DNA of 16,762 nt, taken from Clostridia bacterium. Lineage in GTDB: Bacteria; Bacillota; Clostridia; Oscillospirales; CAG-382. The stretch lies in contig CAAEPN010000073.1 of the NCBI GenBank assembly GCA_900757905.1, forward strand, positions 1-16,762. Direction: 5' to 3'. Shown piece after piece: positions 7,397 through 15,418 of this stretch. Both the position numbers and the translations under genes were made by a program. The notes beneath the pieces are model-generated. The model did not search any database. It saw nothing but the letters and a program-made list of their open reading frames with translations, and was not told the DNA's origin. How positions within the stretch are numbered: position 1 is the stretch's first letter; each line of letters begins with the position of its first letter.

Positions 7397-7615
7397 TTAC
7401 AAGCGGTCTTCGCCGTCAGTGATGATATTTCTTTCGCGGAACAACAGCGAAATGCACCAAAGACCGGCAAGTCCTACAAGCACATAGATGATGCGGCTGA
7501 CGATTCCGGCTTGTCCGCCGAACAGCCATGCCACGCAGTCAAACTGAAACAGTCCGATGCTGCCCCAATTGAGCGCACCGATGATCGTAAGGATCAAAGC
7601 AATTCTGTCAAGCAT
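7397..7615 (-). CDS. yuzA: DUF378 small membrane protein (YuzA-like)
   Basis: A 72-residue protein with two predicted membrane helices: LDRIALILTIIGALNWGSIGLF and IVSRIIYVLVGLAGLWCISLLF. The stretch IGALNWGSIGLFQFDCVAWLFGG followed by SRIIYVLVGLAGL is characteristic of the DUF378 family, whose function is unknown. The start ATG at 7615 is preceded by an excellent ribosome site (AAAGGAG) seven bases upstream. Longer upstream readings in the same frame, with starts up to 7762, lack such a site and are rejected. It is a single-gene minus-strand unit between plus-strand ygiQ and trmB, with its own terminator at 7367-7391 and an inverted repeat (7652-7679) in its leader or promoter region. Confidence 0.88.
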   Translation of the reverse strand: MLDRIALILTIIGALNWGSIGLFQFDCVAWLFGGQAGIVSRIIYVLVGLAGLWCISLLFRERNIITDGEDRL

Positions 7616-7651
7616 TATTTTATCTCCTTTAACAGATTTATTTCCATAAGA

Positions 7652-7679
7652 CAAAATGAGTTTTTTGCTTCTCATTTTG
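7652..7679. repeat. Inverted repeat between divergent yuzA and trmB
   Basis: CAAAATGAG (7652-7660) and CTCATTTTG (7671-7679) are perfect 9-bp inverted repeats with a 10-base loop. The site lies 37-64 bases before the yuzA start and about 90 bases before trmB. With no T-run after either arm it is not a good terminator, so an operator or leader hairpin is more likely. A weaker 5-bp stem, GCGTT/AACGC, follows at 7711-7726. I could not place a convincing promoter for either gene in 7616-7767. Confidence 0.5.
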
Positions 7680-7767
7680 CTTACAGTATGCCCCTTTATT
7701 TGGCTTTTATGCGTTCGATCAAACGCTTTTGCCAAAAAGACGAAAAACCGAAAGGAAAACACCTTTT

Positions 7768-8493
7768 ATGCGAATGAGAAAAAAGAAAAACGGCGAAAAG
7801 CGCATGCTTGCCTGTGCGGATATCCATATTACAAATCCGACAGAATATAAAGGCAAATGGCGCACGCTGGCGAATGAAAAAACGGCGTTATATGCCGAGA
7901 TCGGCTGCGGCAAGGGCGGCTTTATCACAGAGCTTGCACGCCGCAATCCGGACGCCTTTTATATTGGTTTCGAAAAAGTACCGGATGTCATTGTTATGGC
8001 TATGGAAAAGATAAAAAACGCCGGACTGTCCAACGTTGTTTTTGTCTGCGGCGACGCGGAGGCTTTGCCGGATATTTTCGAAGAAGGCGAATTGGACGGA
8101 CTGTATCTCAACTTTTCCGACCCGTGGCCGAAAAAAAAGCATGCCAAGCGCCGGCTTACCTATATCGGATTTCTCGAAAAATACCGGTATATCTTAAAGG
8201 ACGGCGGCAAGATATTCTTTAAGACGGATAACCGTCCGCTTTTTGATTTTTCGCTTGAGCAGTTTGAACTTGCAAATATTCCGCTTTCCGACGTTACGAA
8301 CGACTTGCATAACAGCGTCTATGAAGCGGATAATATCCACACGGAGTACGAGGACAATTTCTCGGCCAAAGGCTTTACCATCAACCGTCTTGTCGGCACG
8401 GTGGATAAGTCGCTTGCTCCCAAAATAAAGGCGGAACCCGAAAGCTTAAAAGACAGTGATACCGAAAAAACGGACGAAAAAAGCGAGGCGTGA
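7768..8493 (+). CDS. trmB: tRNA (guanine-N7-)-methyltransferase TrmB
   Basis: This SAM-dependent enzyme makes m7G at position 46 in the variable loop of tRNAs. The 241-residue product shows the SAM-binding motif EIGCGKGGF, the family segment FYIGFEKVPDVIVMAMEKI, the acidic motif CGDAEAL, and the TrmB signature NFSDPWPKKKHAKRRL, followed by FKTDNRPLFDFS. The start ATG 7768 gives MRMRKKK, like the usual MRxRK opening of the family. AAAGG (7751-7755) lies 12 bases before it, and an alternative ATG at 7774 is too far from that site. The C-terminal ~30 residues after the fold are charged (Lys/Glu/Asp-rich) and extend beyond the typical family end. nadE follows two bases after the stop, so the two form an operon. 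Confidence 0.95.
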   Translation: MRMRKKKNGEKRMLACADIHITNPTEYKGKWRTLANEKTALYAEIGCGKGGFITELARRNPDAFYIGFEKVPDVIVMAMEKIKNAGLSNVVFVCGDAEALPDIFEEGELDGLYLNFSDPWPKKKHAKRRLTYIGFLEKYRYILKDGGKIFFKTDNRPLFDFSLEQFELANIPLSDVTNDLHNSVYEADNIHTEYEDNFSAKGFTINRLVGTVDKSLAPKIKAEPESLKDSDTEKTDEKSEA

Positions 8494-8495
8494 AT

Positions 8496-10457
8496 ATGTT
8501 TGATTATATAAGACTGGCTCAAGCCGTGCCGCACGTTAAGGTCGGCGCGGTGCGGGAAAACGCCGCACGTATTTTGGATAAGATCGAAAAGGCCGATAAG
8601 AACGGCGCGGATTATGTGATCTTTCCGGAGCTTTCAGTAACCGGCTATACCTGTGCCGATCTGTTTTTCTCGGAATCGCTGCTTGCCGAAACGCTTGACG
8701 CGCTGAAAGCTATCGCGGAAGCGACCGAAAAACGGGATATTACCGTGCTTGTTGGTGCGCCTGTCCGCATCGATTCGGTGTTATACAACTGTGCCGTCGT
8801 GCTTTCCGGCGGCAGGATCTGCGGTCTTGTTCCCAAGACTTTTTTGCCCAATTACAACGAATTTTATGAAAAACGCTGGTTCGCCTCGGCACGCGACTTA
8901 AAGCGTGACACGCTCGATTCGCTTGAACTCGGCCAAAGCACTTCTTACCCTGTGCCGGTCTCCAACCGGCTCGTGTTTACCGGCCGCGGCGGCGAGACCT
9001 TCGGCATCGAGATCTGCGAGGATCTTTGGACGCCGCTTTCGCCCGGCACACATTTGGCGCTTTCCGGCGCAGAAATGCTCTTTAACCTTTCAGCAAGCAA
9101 CGAAACCATCGGCAAGCGTGCCTATCGCCGTGAGATCGTCAAGACCCAATCGGCAAGCGCGCTTTGCGTGTATGCTTATGTTTCGGCCGGCAGCGGCGAA
9201 TCGACCACCGATCTTATTTTTTCGGGACATTCGGTGGTAGCCGAAAACGGCTCGGTTCTCTGCGAAAACGATTCGCTTATCGACGACGACTATCTGCTTT
9301 GCACCGATGTTGACCTCGGCAAGATTCGTGCCGATCGCCGAAAATTACGCAGCTTTTCGGATTGTGCAAGCGCCGACGCCGAAACGGCGAGCGTGCGTCG
9401 CATAAAACTGTATGCGCCGCTTACAAATCGCGAAAAACGCGATGATGAGGGTGCGCTGTACCCGCTTCGCAAGCTGCCGTTTGTGCCGCAGACCAAGGCA
9501 AAGCGTACCGAACGCTGCTTAGATATCTTCGAAATGCAGGTGGCAGGCCTTGTCGGACGGCTGTCCGTGGCGGCGCAAAAGGTAGTCGTGGGCGTTTCGG
9601 GCGGCCTCGATTCGACGCTGGCATTGCTTGTCTGCGTACAGGCCATGAAGAAGCTGCATCGTCCGGTGACAAACGTTATCGGCGTGACGATGCCGTGCTT
9701 CGGCACGACCTCACGTACCTATAACAATTCGGTTGCCCTTATGAAAGCGCTCGACGTGACTTTCCGGGAGATCAACATTAAAGAAGCCTGCTTACAGCAT
9801 TTTAAGGACATCGGACACGACGAAAATGTGCGCGATATCACCTATGAAAACGTTCAGGCGCGTGAGCGTACCCAAGTGCTTATGGACGTGGCAAACGGCG
9901 ACAACGCGCTTGTTTGCGGCACGGGCGACTTAAGCGAGCTTGCACTCGGATGGTGTACCTATAACGCCGACCACATGAGCATGTACGGCGTGAATGCCAG
10001 CATTCCGAAAACGCTTATCCGTTGGATGATCGAGAGCCTTGCCGAGGGCGAGGTGTTTCCGGGCTGCGCCGAGATCCTGATGGATGTGGCCGATACGCCG
10101 ATCAGTCCCGAGCTGCTGCCGCCGGACGCAAGCGGCAAGATCGCGCAAAAGACAGAGGACACGGTCGGACCCTATGCCTTGCACGACTTTTTCCTTTATT
10201 ATGTGCTTCGTTTCGGCTTTACGCCCGAAAAAATATACTTTTTGGCGTGCCGCGCATTCTGTGAGGATTTTGACGCGGACACGATTAAAAAATGGCTTAA
10301 GACCTTCTACCGCCGGTTCTTTACGCAGCAATTCAAGCGCAGCTGTCTGCCGGACGGCGTCAAAGTCGGAAGCGTGTGCCTGTCGCCGCGCGGCGATTGG
10401 CGTATGCCGAGTGACGCTTGCGCTGCCGATTGGCTTGCAAGGGTGGAAAAATTATAA
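8496..10457 (+). CDS. nadE: Glutamine-dependent NAD+ synthetase
   Basis: This cytoplasmic enzyme performs the last step of NAD biosynthesis: it amidates deamido-NAD using ATP and ammonia taken from glutamine. The 653 residues contain both domains. The N-terminal nitrilase-type glutaminase has its catalytic triad in view: Glu45 (FPELSVTGY), Lys114 (PKTFLPNYNEFYEKRWF) and Cys174 (GIEICEDLW). The C-terminal synthetase carries the ATP PP-loop SGGLDS (368-373), then GTGDLSELALGWCTY and a conserved basic end. The start ATG 8496 has GAGG at 8485-8488 inside the end of trmB; an overlapping GTG at 8490 lies too close to that site. An intrinsic terminator follows at 10469. The length is normal for the two-domain bacterial form. 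Confidence 0.96.
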   Translation: MFDYIRLAQAVPHVKVGAVRENAARILDKIEKADKNGADYVIFPELSVTGYTCADLFFSESLLAETLDALKAIAEATEKRDITVLVGAPVRIDSVLYNCAVVLSGGRICGLVPKTFLPNYNEFYEKRWFASARDLKRDTLDSLELGQSTSYPVPVSNRLVFTGRGGETFGIEICEDLWTPLSPGTHLALSGAEMLFNLSASNETIGKRAYRREIVKTQSASALCVYAYVSAGSGESTTDLIFSGHSVVAENGSVLCENDSLIDDDYLLCTDVDLGKIRADRRKLRSFSDCASADAETASVRRIKLYAPLTNREKRDDEGALYPLRKLPFVPQTKAKRTERCLDIFEMQVAGLVGRLSVAAQKVVVGVSGGLDSTLALLVCVQAMKKLHRPVTNVIGVTMPCFGTTSRTYNNSVALMKALDVTFREINIKEACLQHFKDIGHDENVRDITYENVQARERTQVLMDVANGDNALVCGTGDLSELALGWCTYNADHMSMYGVNASIPKTLIRWMIESLAEGEVFPGCAEILMDVADTPISPELLPPDASGKIAQKTEDTVGPYALHDFFLYYVLRFGFTPEKIYFLACRAFCEDFDADTIKKWLKTFYRRFFTQQFKRSCLPDGVKVGSVCLSPRGDWRMPSDACAADWLARVEKL

Positions 10458-10468
10458 TATGGCTCATA

Positions 10469-10503
10469 AAAGCCGCGGATTCCGTTTCGGAATCCGCGGC
10501 TTT
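10469..10503. terminator. Bidirectional terminator between nadE and the WG-repeat gene
   Basis: AAAGCCGCGGATTCC (10469-10483) pairs perfectly over 15 bp with 10489-10503 around GTTTC. It stands 12 bases after the nadE stop, and TTT ends the right arm. On the minus strand the arm is followed by TTTTATG. T-runs are short on both sides, but the stem is very stable and the genes converge here. Confidence 0.8.
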
Positions 10504-10558
10504 GCGTTGTGTAAAAGTGTTTTTATATAAAATGACAACTCTTCCGGTACACTTAACA

Positions 10559-10593
10559 AAAGCTGGGTCTCATTTCTTGCAATTCCCGGCTTT
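10559..10593 (-). terminator. Weak hairpin after the WG-repeat gene
   Basis: On the minus strand AAAGCCGGG (10593-10585) pairs with CCCAGCTTT (10567-10559), with one G-T wobble and a 17-base loop, and runs into TTTTG. It begins 8 bases past the stop of the WG-repeat gene. The long loop makes it a weak candidate; the stronger hairpin at 10469-10503 could serve as backup. Confidence 0.4.
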
Positions 10594-10600
10594 CTCAATT

Positions 10601-12502
10601 TCAGTTTGCTTCCTCTTTATATTCCACCGCAGCGCCAAGCGCCTCCGCCACAAACCGGAGCGGTGCATAGGTGCGGTCATTTTCGAGAAAGACCGTTGCG
10701 TCCAATGTGCGCGGCTCGGCGTTCACATAGGCGGTGCTCGTGCCGACGGTTAAGCGAACCGTCGTGCCGTCTTTGACAAATACAGCTGTCCTCGTTTCGT
10801 CCTCCCAAAAGACCTCCGCACCGAGCGATTCCGCAAGAAAACGTACCGGCACAAATGTGCGGTCGTCGCGCAAAAACGGCGGTGTATCCAGCTTTTTGGT
10901 CTCCTCATTGACGAAAGCCAACGTGTCTCCGAGCGTTAGGCGAACGCTCGCCGTGTCGGTCGAAACCGTCACGATCCGGCGGTAGGAAACCGGCTTGCTA
11001 TACGAGATCTTCAAGATGCCTGCACCGTTTTCGGTAATCACGCTGCAAAGGCCGAGCTTTGCATTATACTGCAAGCCGCTGCAGGGGTGGCGGAAAATCT
11101 CCTTGCCGTCTGCGTCGAGAAGCAGCCAGTTTTTGCCTTGCTGCACCTTCCACAGCGGTTTTTCCGAAAGGTTTACGCTGTCGGCGGCGTAGATATCGTC
11201 GTAAACAAACGGAATACACGTATTTCCGTCCGCATCCAAAACGCCGTACATGGATATGCCCTTGCAGCCGACAATAAAGCCGTCTTGGTAGGAGTATCGG
11301 AAATTCGTGAATTCATACGGCGTAACCTCCGTGCCGTCCGGACGGATTGCGGCGAAAAGGTCGCCTTTTTTTGCCTGCAAAAGCGTGTCCGACAGACGCT
11401 CCAAATAGTCATAGTCAAAGGGCAGAAGCACGTTTCCGGCACGGTCGATCATGCCCCATTTGCCGTCTTTTTCGACAAGAATCCGGTCATTGTCGAACAG
11501 GTTTACCGCTCCGTATGCGATCGGCACGACCGGCTTTCCGGCAAGGTCGAACACACCGGTCTTGCCATGTGAAACGGCTTGCACAAGCTCACTTCGCTTC
11601 AGCTTGTCACTCGGATACATAGCGTAAAATAAGGACAGATTATCGTATTCCAGCAGCAGAAGAATGTTGCCGGACGTATCGACCATGCCGTACCTTTGAC
11701 CGGACGAATCCGAATTGTAAACGATGAGGACATTGTCCGCGATAAAATACAGGTGCGAATAGGCGGGAGGAACGACCACGTTCCCGGCATAGTCGATATA
11801 TCCTTCGACAGAGCCGTTTTCGCTGTCGTTTGCCACGTAAATAAGCTCCTTTTCGGGACGGCTGAAATCCTGCGCCAAATGGTCATAGACGAACGGGATG
11901 AGAATGCTTCCGGCGCGGTCGATAAGACCGTATTTTTCACCTTTTTTCGCAAACAGCGGCGAATCGTCATGCGTTTCATATAAAGCGGAATCCGCACAAG
12001 GGTAGTGTTTCGGCATTAAATAATCGTACTCGAACGGCAAAACGACGTTCCCGGCATAATCGATCACACCATATTTGCGGTCGGCATTCTGGGCGACGAG
12101 GTATTTGTCACCGAGCGCGGTAAAGCCGTAGATGTAGTCAAACGGTACAACGACAGTTCCGTCGGCGGTGCATACGCCCCATTCGCCCGGACCGGGAGCT
12201 CTGCCGGGCGTAATGTTTTTTCCGAGGGCAAAATGACCGTTTGCAAGCAGGCGGATGTTGTTATATTCTGCCGGGACGATTTCTTTTTTATCCGACAGGC
12301 GCACAACGCCGCGCTTATAGAAGTAGGATTCTCCGCCGAAAAAAACGGCAAAATCTTCTGTAACAGAGTCATAGGAACGATAGAGCGGATTCGGCTCGAT
12401 GAGCCACCGGTACGACCATGCGGCATTCGTGCCGAGAGCAAAAGAAACAAGAAAAACCGTGGCAAACAGCATTGTAAGCAGCATTTTTAAGGAGCGTTTC
12501 AT
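10601..12502 (-). CDS. Secreted WG-repeat protein with a copper-amine-oxidase-N type stalk domain
   Basis: The 633-residue product begins with a Sec signal peptide (basic MKRSLK, hydrophobic core, likely cleavage after GTNA near residue 27). Residues ~60-470 hold about ten WG repeats of roughly 40 residues. The clearest are at 107-126 (WGV..DGTVVVPFDY), 144-162, 191-209, 271-289, 349-367 (WGMIDRAGNVLLPFDYDYL) and 419-437; others are degenerate. Residues ~518-633 carry two stalk-type units of the copper amine oxidase N family, each with FVNE/YVNA, LxxRTF(Y)xPxRFxAExLGA. The second unit breaks off soon after LGAAVEY. Such domains occur in cell-surface proteins of Clostridia; no enzymatic function is implied. 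ATG 12502 follows GAGGG. The gene lies 62 bases after soj on the same strand with no terminator between, so it could be read from the yybS promoter. Confidence 0.85.
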   Translation of the reverse strand: MKRSLKMLLTMLFATVFLVSFALGTNAAWSYRWLIEPNPLYRSYDSVTEDFAVFFGGESYFYKRGVVRLSDKKEIVPAEYNNIRLLANGHFALGKNITPGRAPGPGEWGVCTADGTVVVPFDYIYGFTALGDKYLVAQNADRKYGVIDYAGNVVLPFEYDYLMPKHYPCADSALYETHDDSPLFAKKGEKYGLIDRAGSILIPFVYDHLAQDFSRPEKELIYVANDSENGSVEGYIDYAGNVVVPPAYSHLYFIADNVLIVYNSDSSGQRYGMVDTSGNILLLLEYDNLSLFYAMYPSDKLKRSELVQAVSHGKTGVFDLAGKPVVPIAYGAVNLFDNDRILVEKDGKWGMIDRAGNVLLPFDYDYLERLSDTLLQAKKGDLFAAIRPDGTEVTPYEFTNFRYSYQDGFIVGCKGISMYGVLDADGNTCIPFVYDDIYAADSVNLSEKPLWKVQQGKNWLLLDADGKEIFRHPCSGLQYNAKLGLCSVITENGAGILKISYSKPVSYRRIVTVSTDTASVRLTLGDTLAFVNEETKKLDTPPFLRDDRTFVPVRFLAESLGAEVFWEDETRTAVFVKDGTTVRLTVGTSTAYVNAEPRTLDATVFLENDRTYAPLRFVAEALGAAVEYKEEAN

Positions 12503-12564
12503 ATGAATCCCTCACTTTCAAATTATTTACAGTTTATCACCGTTTGTTTAGACGTAATATGGTT

Positions 12565-13341
12565 TCAATTTGTTCCGCAGCGGCTCACAAGCTCGGAGGC
12601 AATGTCGCGGTAGGCGGCTGCGCCTTTGGAATTTTTGTCAAAATAGATGGCAGGCATACCGAAGCTGGGTGCTTCCGAAAGGCGCACGTTGCGCGGCACG
12701 GGTGTGGTGAAAAGCTTGCCGGGAAAATGCTTTTTGATCTCCTCTAACACTTGTACCGAAAGATTCAATCTGCCGTCGTACATGGCGATGACCACGCCCA
12801 CAAGCTCAAGTCTTGGATTGTATAACCGCTTTATCTGCGAAATGGTGAGCGTCAGCTGACTTAATCCCTCAAGCGCGAAGTATTCGCACTGCATGGGTAC
12901 GACCACGCCGTCGGCGGCGCTTAAGGCATTGATGGTGAGAAGTCCGAGCGACGGAGGACAGTCGATGAGCATAAAATCGTAGTCGTTCCGAAGCGTGTCG
13001 AGCGCGTTTTTGAGCTTGTATTGCCGGTCTTTTACGTCCACAAGCTCAAGCTCAGCACCGGCAAGCGAAATTTCCGACGGAAGCGCGTCAAGGTTCTCAA
13101 ATTCGGTCTTATGAATACAGTTATAGGGATTCGCGCCCATAATCAAGTCATACGCCGAATTGTCCTCGGTCTTTTCGATACCCACGCCGCTGGTGGCGTT
13201 GCCCTGTGGGTCGAAATCGACAAGCAGCACTTTTTTTCCAAGCAGGCCGAGAGAAGCGGCAAGATTGACGGTGGAGGTGGTCTTTCCGACACCGCCTTTT
13301 TGATTGGCAAAGGCGAGAACCGTACAATTATGTGAAGTCAT
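12565..13341 (-). CDS. soj: ParA/Soj family chromosome-partitioning ATPase
   Basis: This P-loop ATPase forms ATP-dependent DNA-bound dimers that position chromosomes or other cargo; in Bacillus, Soj also regulates DnaA. The 258-residue protein has the deviant Walker A KGGVGKTTSTVNLA (residues 15-28, signature Lys plus catalytic Lys), VLLVDFDPQGNATSGVG, the Walker B-like LIDCPPSLG, VVVPMQCEYFALEGL and PRNVRLSEAPSFG, all typical of ParA. The start is taken as ATG 13341, seven bases after GGAG. An ATG at 13347 sits one base from the ribosome site and is rejected. It follows gdpP by 12 bases, so the two are surely cotranscribed. The usual partner parB/spo0J is not next to it; the next gene is the WG-repeat protein. 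Confidence 0.93.
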   Translation of the reverse strand: MTSHNCTVLAFANQKGGVGKTTSTVNLAASLGLLGKKVLLVDFDPQGNATSGVGIEKTEDNSAYDLIMGANPYNCIHKTEFENLDALPSEISLAGAELELVDVKDRQYKLKNALDTLRNDYDFMLIDCPPSLGLLTINALSAADGVVVPMQCEYFALEGLSQLTLTISQIKRLYNPRLELVGVVIAMYDGRLNLSVQVLEEIKKHFPGKLFTTPVPRNVRLSEAPSFGMPAIYFDKNSKGAAAYRDIASELVSRCGTN

Positions 13342-13353
13342 ATGCATTCTCCG

Positions 13354-15369
13354 TTAGTTTTTATCGGATCTTTCCGAGTTTTCGTTGAAATGAGTGTCAA
13401 TAGCCTCTTTCAGGCGCTTTAAGGCGTCGGCAAGCGACATGCCGTTTAGCTGTGCGCCGGCTGCGTCGTAGTGGCCGCCGCCGCCGAGCGCTTCGGTGAT
13501 AAGCTGAACGTTGACCGTGCCGTCGGAGCGCGCGGAAATGTGTACATTGCCGTCGATACGGCACAGAACGAACGAAGCGCATACGTTTTCGACGGTAAGA
13601 AGCCGGTCGGCCGCTTTGGAGGCGGCGATCTTATCCTTTAAATCGGAATCCTTTTCGCTTACCGAAATGGCGATCTTTTCCTTGTAAATGTGGATGTTGT
13701 TTTCAAATACCGTTTCACGCATGAAATCGCCTACCGACGTGTCGAAAAGCTTCATGGCGGCATAAGGCTCCGCACCCTCGCTGCGTAAGTATACCGCCGC
13801 GCCGAAGGTTTTAACGCCGGTATTTTTGGTGAACTGCTTGGTATCGAGAATGATGCCGGCAAAGAGCAGATTCGCTTCCGGTCGGGTGAGCGTTCCGGGC
13901 GGAGTTGCCTGTTCGAGGATCTCGCACATCAATTCCGAGACAGAAGAAGCCGCCGGTTCGATATAGGCGATCTTTGGCGGATTGATGAATTCGCCGGTCT
14001 TGCGGTGGTGGTCGATGACTACGAAGGAGCTTGCCGATTCGTACAGTTCGGGCAGTTCAAAGAAAGACGGATTGTTCACGTCGCATACCACAAGCAGCGT
14101 GTCCGAGCGGATAAGCTCATGTGCCATTTCGCGGTCGATGAAAAGCTCGTCGTATTCGCCGGCCTGAAAGCGCATGCTTTCGAAAATTTTCTTTAAATTG
14201 AAGTCGTGAATGTTGACGACCACATTGACCGGCGTATTCAAAAATTTTGCTATGCGCGAAACGGCTACGCACGACGCGATCGAGTCATGGTCGGCATATT
14301 TGTGTCCCATCACGATGACGTTGCCGCTGTGCTTGATGAGATTGACAAGCTCTCCGGCAATCACGCGCGAACGGACTTTGGTCTTTTTCTGCACCGATTT
14401 GGAGCGGCCACCGTAGTATTCCACACTGCTTTCGCTCTTGACGACTGCCTGGTCGCCGCCGCGCTGAAGCGCAAGGTCGAGAGCGCTTCGTGCCGCGCTT
14501 TCCTTTTCGGCAAGCGTGCCGGAAATTTTGGACACGCCGATCGACGCGGTGAACGGCATGTTGATGTTGTCGATCTCGATTTCACGGATCTTATCGAGAA
14601 TATCGAAGCGGCTCTCATCCAGCTTTTCAAAGTGGCGCTGTTCGAAGATGATGATAAACTTGTCCTTGTCGTATTCCTTTAAAATGCCGCCTAAAGAGGC
14701 TGTCCAGGCGTCGAGCGTGCTGCCGATGAGGGCAAGTGCGGTGCGCTGCTTGTCTTGGATAAACTGCACGGCTTCGGAAAAGTTGTCAATGACGACAAAC
14801 GCAACCATGATCGATTTCATTTCGAGTTCCTTTTTTAACGTGCAAAGCTCGGTCGTATCCTCCCAAACGGCAATACAGTGACCTTTGCCGACCGATTGGG
14901 TCTTGTAGCAGCTCACGTTGTAGTTCACACCGCGCCATGAGACCTGAATCGGCTCGCCGGCGTCGCGGAAAAGCCGCGCTGCGCCGAGCGACGGACTGAA
15001 ATGCTCGGATAGCTTTTTGCCGTATAACGTCGTCCTTTCGCCGGCCATGGCTAAAAACGCTTTGTTGTACCATACGATCTCGCCGGTCTCGCCGACAATG
15101 ACGACCGGAGAAGCAAAGGAGGTCACAAAGCCGAGCGTGAGACCCGACAGCATCGGACCGTCCTTGGTCATACCGCCTTTTTTGATTTCGCGCCAGACGA
15201 ATACCAAATGAATGGAAAGATAGAGCACGCTGAAAACAACGCCGAGTGTGCCGAGCGTTTTTTCGTTTCGCGCAAAAGCGGCAAGCGTATATAAAATGAG
15301 TAAAACGAGTCCCGCAAACAGGCTTTTATGAGAAAACAGCTTTTTTAGAAAATCCTTGAAAGAAACCAC
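13354..15369 (-). CDS. gdpP: Cyclic-di-AMP phosphodiesterase GdpP (YybT family)
   Basis: This membrane-anchored enzyme hydrolyses c-di-AMP to pApA and thereby affects osmotic balance and cell wall stress responses. The 671 residues show the family's order: two membrane helices (about 15-32 and 39-60), a PAS-like domain (about 80-170), a degenerate GGDEF domain (about 186-311, with YDKDKF where GGDEF would be), and the DHH/DHHA1 module. In the module are GHKYADHDS (355-363), Asp430, DHH (453-455), LDTK (508-511) and the DHHA1 signature GGGGHYDAAGA (629-639). All expected metal ligands look present. The start is GTG 15369, set by a perfect AAAGGAGG seven bases upstream. A longer reading from GTG 15426 overlaps yybS and has a poor site. 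It lies 49 bases after yybS and 12 before soj. Confidence 0.93.
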   Translation of the reverse strand: MVSFKDFLKKLFSHKSLFAGLVLLILYTLAAFARNEKTLGTLGVVFSVLYLSIHLVFVWREIKKGGMTKDGPMLSGLTLGFVTSFASPVVIVGETGEIVWYNKAFLAMAGERTTLYGKKLSEHFSPSLGAARLFRDAGEPIQVSWRGVNYNVSCYKTQSVGKGHCIAVWEDTTELCTLKKELEMKSIMVAFVVIDNFSEAVQFIQDKQRTALALIGSTLDAWTASLGGILKEYDKDKFIIIFEQRHFEKLDESRFDILDKIREIEIDNINMPFTASIGVSKISGTLAEKESAARSALDLALQRGGDQAVVKSESSVEYYGGRSKSVQKKTKVRSRVIAGELVNLIKHSGNVIVMGHKYADHDSIASCVAVSRIAKFLNTPVNVVVNIHDFNLKKIFESMRFQAGEYDELFIDREMAHELIRSDTLLVVCDVNNPSFFELPELYESASSFVVIDHHRKTGEFINPPKIAYIEPAASSVSELMCEILEQATPPGTLTRPEANLLFAGIILDTKQFTKNTGVKTFGAAVYLRSEGAEPYAAMKLFDTSVGDFMRETVFENNIHIYKEKIAISVSEKDSDLKDKIAASKAADRLLTVENVCASFVLCRIDGNVHISARSDGTVNVQLITEALGGGGHYDAAGAQLNGMSLADALKRLKEAIDTHFNENSERSDKN

Positions 15370-15418
15370 GGGAACGCCTCCTTTGAAGTCTGAAAAAAGT
15401 AAAATCGGAAGAATGCCG

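Noticed and set aside
8333..8408. DnaA-box-like 9-mers at 8333-8341 and 8400-8408, and another at 4727-4735, each one mismatch from TTATCCACA
   Set aside because: They are scattered inside the trmB and dnaA coding regions, all imperfect, and single-mismatch hits are expected by chance in this length. They do not form an origin.
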